A DNA stretch of 8,279 bases from Chitinophagaceae bacterium (GTDB lineage Bacteria; Bacteroidota; Bacteroidia; Chitinophagales; Chitinophagaceae). The number at the start of each line of letters is the position of its first letter. Position 1 is the stretch's first letter. A program made the position numbers and the translations under genes. Below are positions 6,338 through 8,279 of the stretch, one piece after another. The stretch lies in the NCBI GenBank assembly GCA_026785745.1, contig JAJAZO010000320.1, positions 1 to 8,279 of the forward strand. Direction: 5' to 3'. The notes below the pieces were generated by a model. It worked only from the letters and a program-made list of their open reading frames with translations. It was not told the origin of the DNA and did no database searches.

Positions 6338-7660
6338 TTATTTCATTTCTTCCACCCACTTATCTCTTTCATCCGGACTAAACTTCCACGGAGCAAAATT
6401 ATTCTCTACATTACTAAACATGCCAGCCCACTCTTGTGGAGAATTACTTTCTTCCATCACCAGATAACGGCGCAGTTCAAGAATAATATCAAGAGGACTG
6501 ATGCTGACAGGACATTCCTGCACACAGGCATTACAAGTGGTGCAGGCACGGAGTTCTTCTACCAAAATATAATCATGCAGCAGGCTTTTGCCATCGTCTT
6601 TATATTCTCCATTCTTGTTGATGTTTTTCCCCACTTCTTCCATCCTGTCACGGGTATCCATCATTATTTTTCTTGGAGAAAGCAGTTTGCCGGTTTGAGT
6701 GGCAGGGCAGGCCGCCGAACATCGGCCACACTCGGTGCAACTATAAGCATCCATTAAATTCTTCCAACTGAGGTCGGTAATATCTTTAGCACCGAATTTT
6801 TGCGGCGTAGCTTGTTCACCCGCAGGAATCAATTCGGGCTGCATAGCATACAATACTTCTTTTTGTATGGATTCCATATTCTCCATCTTTCCCATCGGTT
6901 CCAGCGGGGCATAGTACGCATTGGGAAATGCCAGTACAATATGCAAATGCTTGGAGTAGGGGAGATAGTTGAGGAAAGCAAAGATACCAACTATGTGCAG
7001 CCACCAACAACCCCTTTCAAGTATTTGCAATCCGTCATTTCCTAGTCCATTTAAAACAGGATGCAGATATTGTGATAAAATAAAGTTACCTGTTGGATGT
7101 GCCGCATAATGTTCAACACCTCTTACTTGTAATAAAGTATCACTGGCATTCAGAAAAAGAAACAACGACATTAAAACAACTTCGATGATAAGTATATAGT
7201 TGGCATCGCTTCTTGGCCAGCCGTCGAGGTCTTTGCTTACAAATCGGTTTAGTTTAATTATGTTTCTGCGGATGAGGAAAATGATAACTGCTACCAGTAC
7301 AAGCAGTGCCAGCACCTCAAAACTATTGATCAGAAAAGTATAGAAACCACCCAGTACCGGGGCAAACATGCGGTGAGTGCCAAAAATTCCATCCAGTATA
7401 ATCTCCAGCACTTCAATATTGATGATGATAAAACCAGCGTAAACAAAAAAGTGCATTACAGCTACGGTAGGATTGCGGAACATTTTCTTTTGCCCAAATG
7501 CTAAGAGGAATAAATTTTTCCATCGCTGTGGTTTGTTATCGCTGATGTCTTCGTCCCGGCCCAATTTTATATTGCGGCTGATTTCTTTTACTTTTTTAGT
7601 AAAAAACCAGACGGAGACAGCACTTATAAGAATAAACAGGATTTGTTGGAGAAGTTGCAT
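6338..7660 (-). CDS. Membrane-bound (Fe-S) protein with two 4Fe-4S clusters, HdrE/HdrD- or NarI-like
   Basis: This 440-residue protein starts at ATG 7658-7660. The N-terminal half has membrane segments near residues 4-21, 66-90, 105-131, 155-172 and 219-234, an arrangement like the NarI/HdrE cytochrome b-type subunits; H70, H222, H238 and H240 are possible haem ligands, but this is not established. The C-terminal half is a ferredoxin-type domain with two full clusters: CTECGRCSAACP (C308, C311, C314, C318) and CTTCNACVQECP (C373, C376, C379, C383). It lacks the CCG domains that complete the enzyme in fused relatives. The CCG protein at 1857-2636 is the obvious partner, and in many Bacteroidota the two genes are adjacent. 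It probably carries electrons between the quinone pool and an unknown soluble partner. The C-terminal tail (WAGMFSNVENNFAPWKFSPDER at 411-432) is complete. Confidence 0.9.
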   Translation of the reverse strand: MQLLQQILFILISAVSVWFFTKKVKEISRNIKLGRDEDISDNKPQRWKNLFLLAFGQKKMFRNPTVAVMHFFVYAGFIIINIEVLEIILDGIFGTHRMFAPVLGGFYTFLINSFEVLALLVLVAVIIFLIRRNIIKLNRFVSKDLDGWPRSDANYILIIEVVLMSLFLFLNASDTLLQVRGVEHYAAHPTGNFILSQYLHPVLNGLGNDGLQILERGCWWLHIVGIFAFLNYLPYSKHLHIVLAFPNAYYAPLEPMGKMENMESIQKEVLYAMQPELIPAGEQATPQKFGAKDITDLSWKNLMDAYSCTECGRCSAACPATQTGKLLSPRKIMMDTRDRMEEVGKNINKNGEYKDDGKSLLHDYILVEELRACTTCNACVQECPVSISPLDIILELRRYLVMEESNSPQEWAGMFSNVENNFAPWKFSPDERDKWVEEMK

Positions 7661-7678
7661 AGTGGCTGATTACGACCG

Positions 7679-7686
7679 CTAATTTA
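7679..7686 (-). promoter_or_regulatory. Weak candidate -7 box (TAAATTAG) for the membrane Fe-S gene
   Basis: The minus strand reads TAAATTAG, one mismatch from TAnnTTTG, 18 bases before the ATG at 7660. No -33 TTG is at the right distance; the left repeat arm occupies that position. Confidence 0.25.
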
Positions 7687-7697
7687 CGGCACAGTCG

Positions 7698-7724
7698 CCA
7701 CGAATTACACTAATACCACGAATA
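7698..7724 (+). repeat. Left arm of degenerate 9-base repeat (three units)
   Basis: Three consecutive 9-mers read CCACGAATT, ACACTAATA and CCACGAATA. The first and third differ at one base. The arm is the reverse complement, with a few mismatches, of the right arm at 7794-7820, and the match extends by the G at 7697. Confidence 0.65.
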
Positions 7725-7793
7725 AATACAATTTAATTAAAAACAGACGGGGTGAAATTTGCCCGGATAAACAGGATCAGAAATAAGTAACTT

Positions 7794-7820
7794 AATTAGT
7801 GAAATTAGTGCTATTCGTGG
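7794..7820 (+). repeat. Right arm of degenerate 9-base repeat (three units)
   Basis: Three consecutive 9-mers read AATTAGTGA, AATTAGTGC and TATTCGTGG. The reverse complement matches the left arm in register, including a perfect ATTCGTGGC/GCCACGAAT pair that runs one base into the DUF2279 stop codon. About 70 bases lie between the arms. Confidence 0.65.
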
Positions 7821-8279
7821 CTAAAAATAAATAGCATGCACCTTCAATTTTCCATTGGAAAGCTCAAGAGCAGGTGCCGGAAATTTAAAAGCACTTAAAA
7901 AAGTAAGGAAAAATTTCAGGGCTTTGGTTTTCGTTTTTATTTGGCTGAGATCAATATCTGGTGCTAAATACCATTGCCGGTATCTTTTTATATCAGTCCG
8001 GTTAAATATGATATTGCCATTCTCATCTTCCGCCACATTTTTGGTGCCGCCAAATAATCCCTCCGCTCCATAGCCAACCGATAAAGACAACCAGGGAGGC
8101 AGATTTGATGTTGGAAAAAATGATTTCAGGTTGGCACTGGCCCAGTAAGTTTGGCCGTTATAATCTTTTATAAAACGTTGTGTGGTGGAGGTGCCAAAGA
8201 GTTTATCGGTGCGGTTGTTTAACTCTGCATCGTTATAGAATTTATTATGGAAAGAAAATTTGAATTTAATACGTTGTTC
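7821..8279 (-). CDS. DUF2279-family protein, C-terminal part
   Basis: The frame is open from the right edge (8279) to TAG 7821-7823, giving 152 residues with no start in the window; the TTG at 8090 is internal. The sequence has the pattern of Bacteroidota DUF2279 proteins: a QTYWASANLKSFFP segment, PPWLSLSVGYGAEGLFGG, a charged loop, RYRQWYLAPDIDLSQIKTKTK, and a terminal FKFPAPALELSNGKLKVHAIYF-like ending. The many aromatic beta-strands and final IYF suggest an envelope or lipoprotein-like role; the missing N-terminus should hold the signal peptide. The function is unknown. It is upstream of, and on the same strand as, the membrane Fe-S gene, but the 160-base gap with repeats suggests separate transcription. 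Confidence 0.82.
   Translation of the reverse strand, partial: EQRIKFKFSFHNKFYNDAELNNRTDKLFGTSTTQRFIKDYNGQTYWASANLKSFFPTSNLPPWLSLSVGYGAEGLFGGTKNVAEDENGNIIFNRTDIKRYRQWYLAPDIDLSQIKTKTKALKFFLTFLSAFKFPAPALELSNGKLKVHAIYF

Larger units (their letters stand above)
7661..7820. other. 160-base non-coding gap with inverted repeat arms
   Basis: No credible gene is seen here. The gap lies between the DUF2279 stop and the membrane Fe-S start. It holds two inverted arms of a 9-base repeat (7698-7724 and 7794-7820) and, between them, an AT-rich centre containing, on the minus strand, GATCCTGTTTATCCGGGC (7760-7777). No T-tailed terminator hairpin was found. Confidence 0.7.

Noticed and set aside
6038..6757. 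Long open frame on the plus strand (239 codons) opposite the cupin and membrane Fe-S genes
   Set aside because: It is antisense to two well-supported genes, rich in His/Phe from reversed codons, and matches no family I know.
7661..7820. CRISPR-like array or transposon ends in the repeat-bearing gap
   Set aside because: The units are 9 bases long, directly adjacent, without spacers; no transposase or target-site duplication is seen.

Overview
The window is ordinary chromosomal DNA of a Bacteroidota bacterium, most likely from the Chitinophagia/Chitinophagaceae. The evidence is a PF14905-type outer-membrane beta-barrel, a Bacteroidota-specific 'ABC transporter ATPase'-named family that has no ATPase motifs, a DUF2279 protein, moderate-to-low GC, little Shine-Dalgarno sequence, and TAnnTTTG-like promoter boxes close to start codons. 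The taxonomic call is inference from gene content. No rRNA, tRNA, CRISPR array, transposase or phage gene was seen.

Layout: (1) 2-1312 (+) is the C-terminal part of an outer-membrane beta-barrel/TonB-receptor-like protein, cut by the left edge. (2) 1314-2636 (-) is a two-gene unit: a CCG-domain Fe-S protein followed by a small conserved protein of unknown function. (3) 2721-5249 (+) is a three-gene run: an ATP-grasp ligase-like protein with an aromatic N-terminal hydrophobic segment, a Crp/Fnr-family regulator, and a LysE-family membrane exporter with a heptad-repeat cytosolic tail. (4) 5259-7660 (-) is a run read from right to left: a membrane Fe-S protein with two 4Fe-4S clusters, a small DHWC-motif cupin, and a DUF5995-like secreted protein whose frame is broken by one in-frame TAA. 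(5) 7661-7820 is an intergenic stretch holding two inverted arms of a degenerate 9-bp repeat. (6) 7821-8279 (-) is the C-terminal part of a DUF2279 protein, cut by the right edge.

How the genes may work together: the membrane 4Fe-4S protein (6338-7660) and the soluble CCG protein (1857-2636) look like the two halves of an HdrDE/GlcF-like Fe-S oxidoreductase, which in many Bacteroidota are adjacent. Here about 3.7 kb of other genes separates them, on both strands. The ATP-grasp, regulator and LysE genes are compatible with making, regulating and exporting a small amino-acid-type molecule, but that is a hypothesis drawn from gene order. I do not see a clear new defence or mobile system. The best leads are the nonsense-interrupted DUF5995 gene, the 9-bp inverted repeat element, the split Fe-S pair and the ATP-grasp/exporter cluster.
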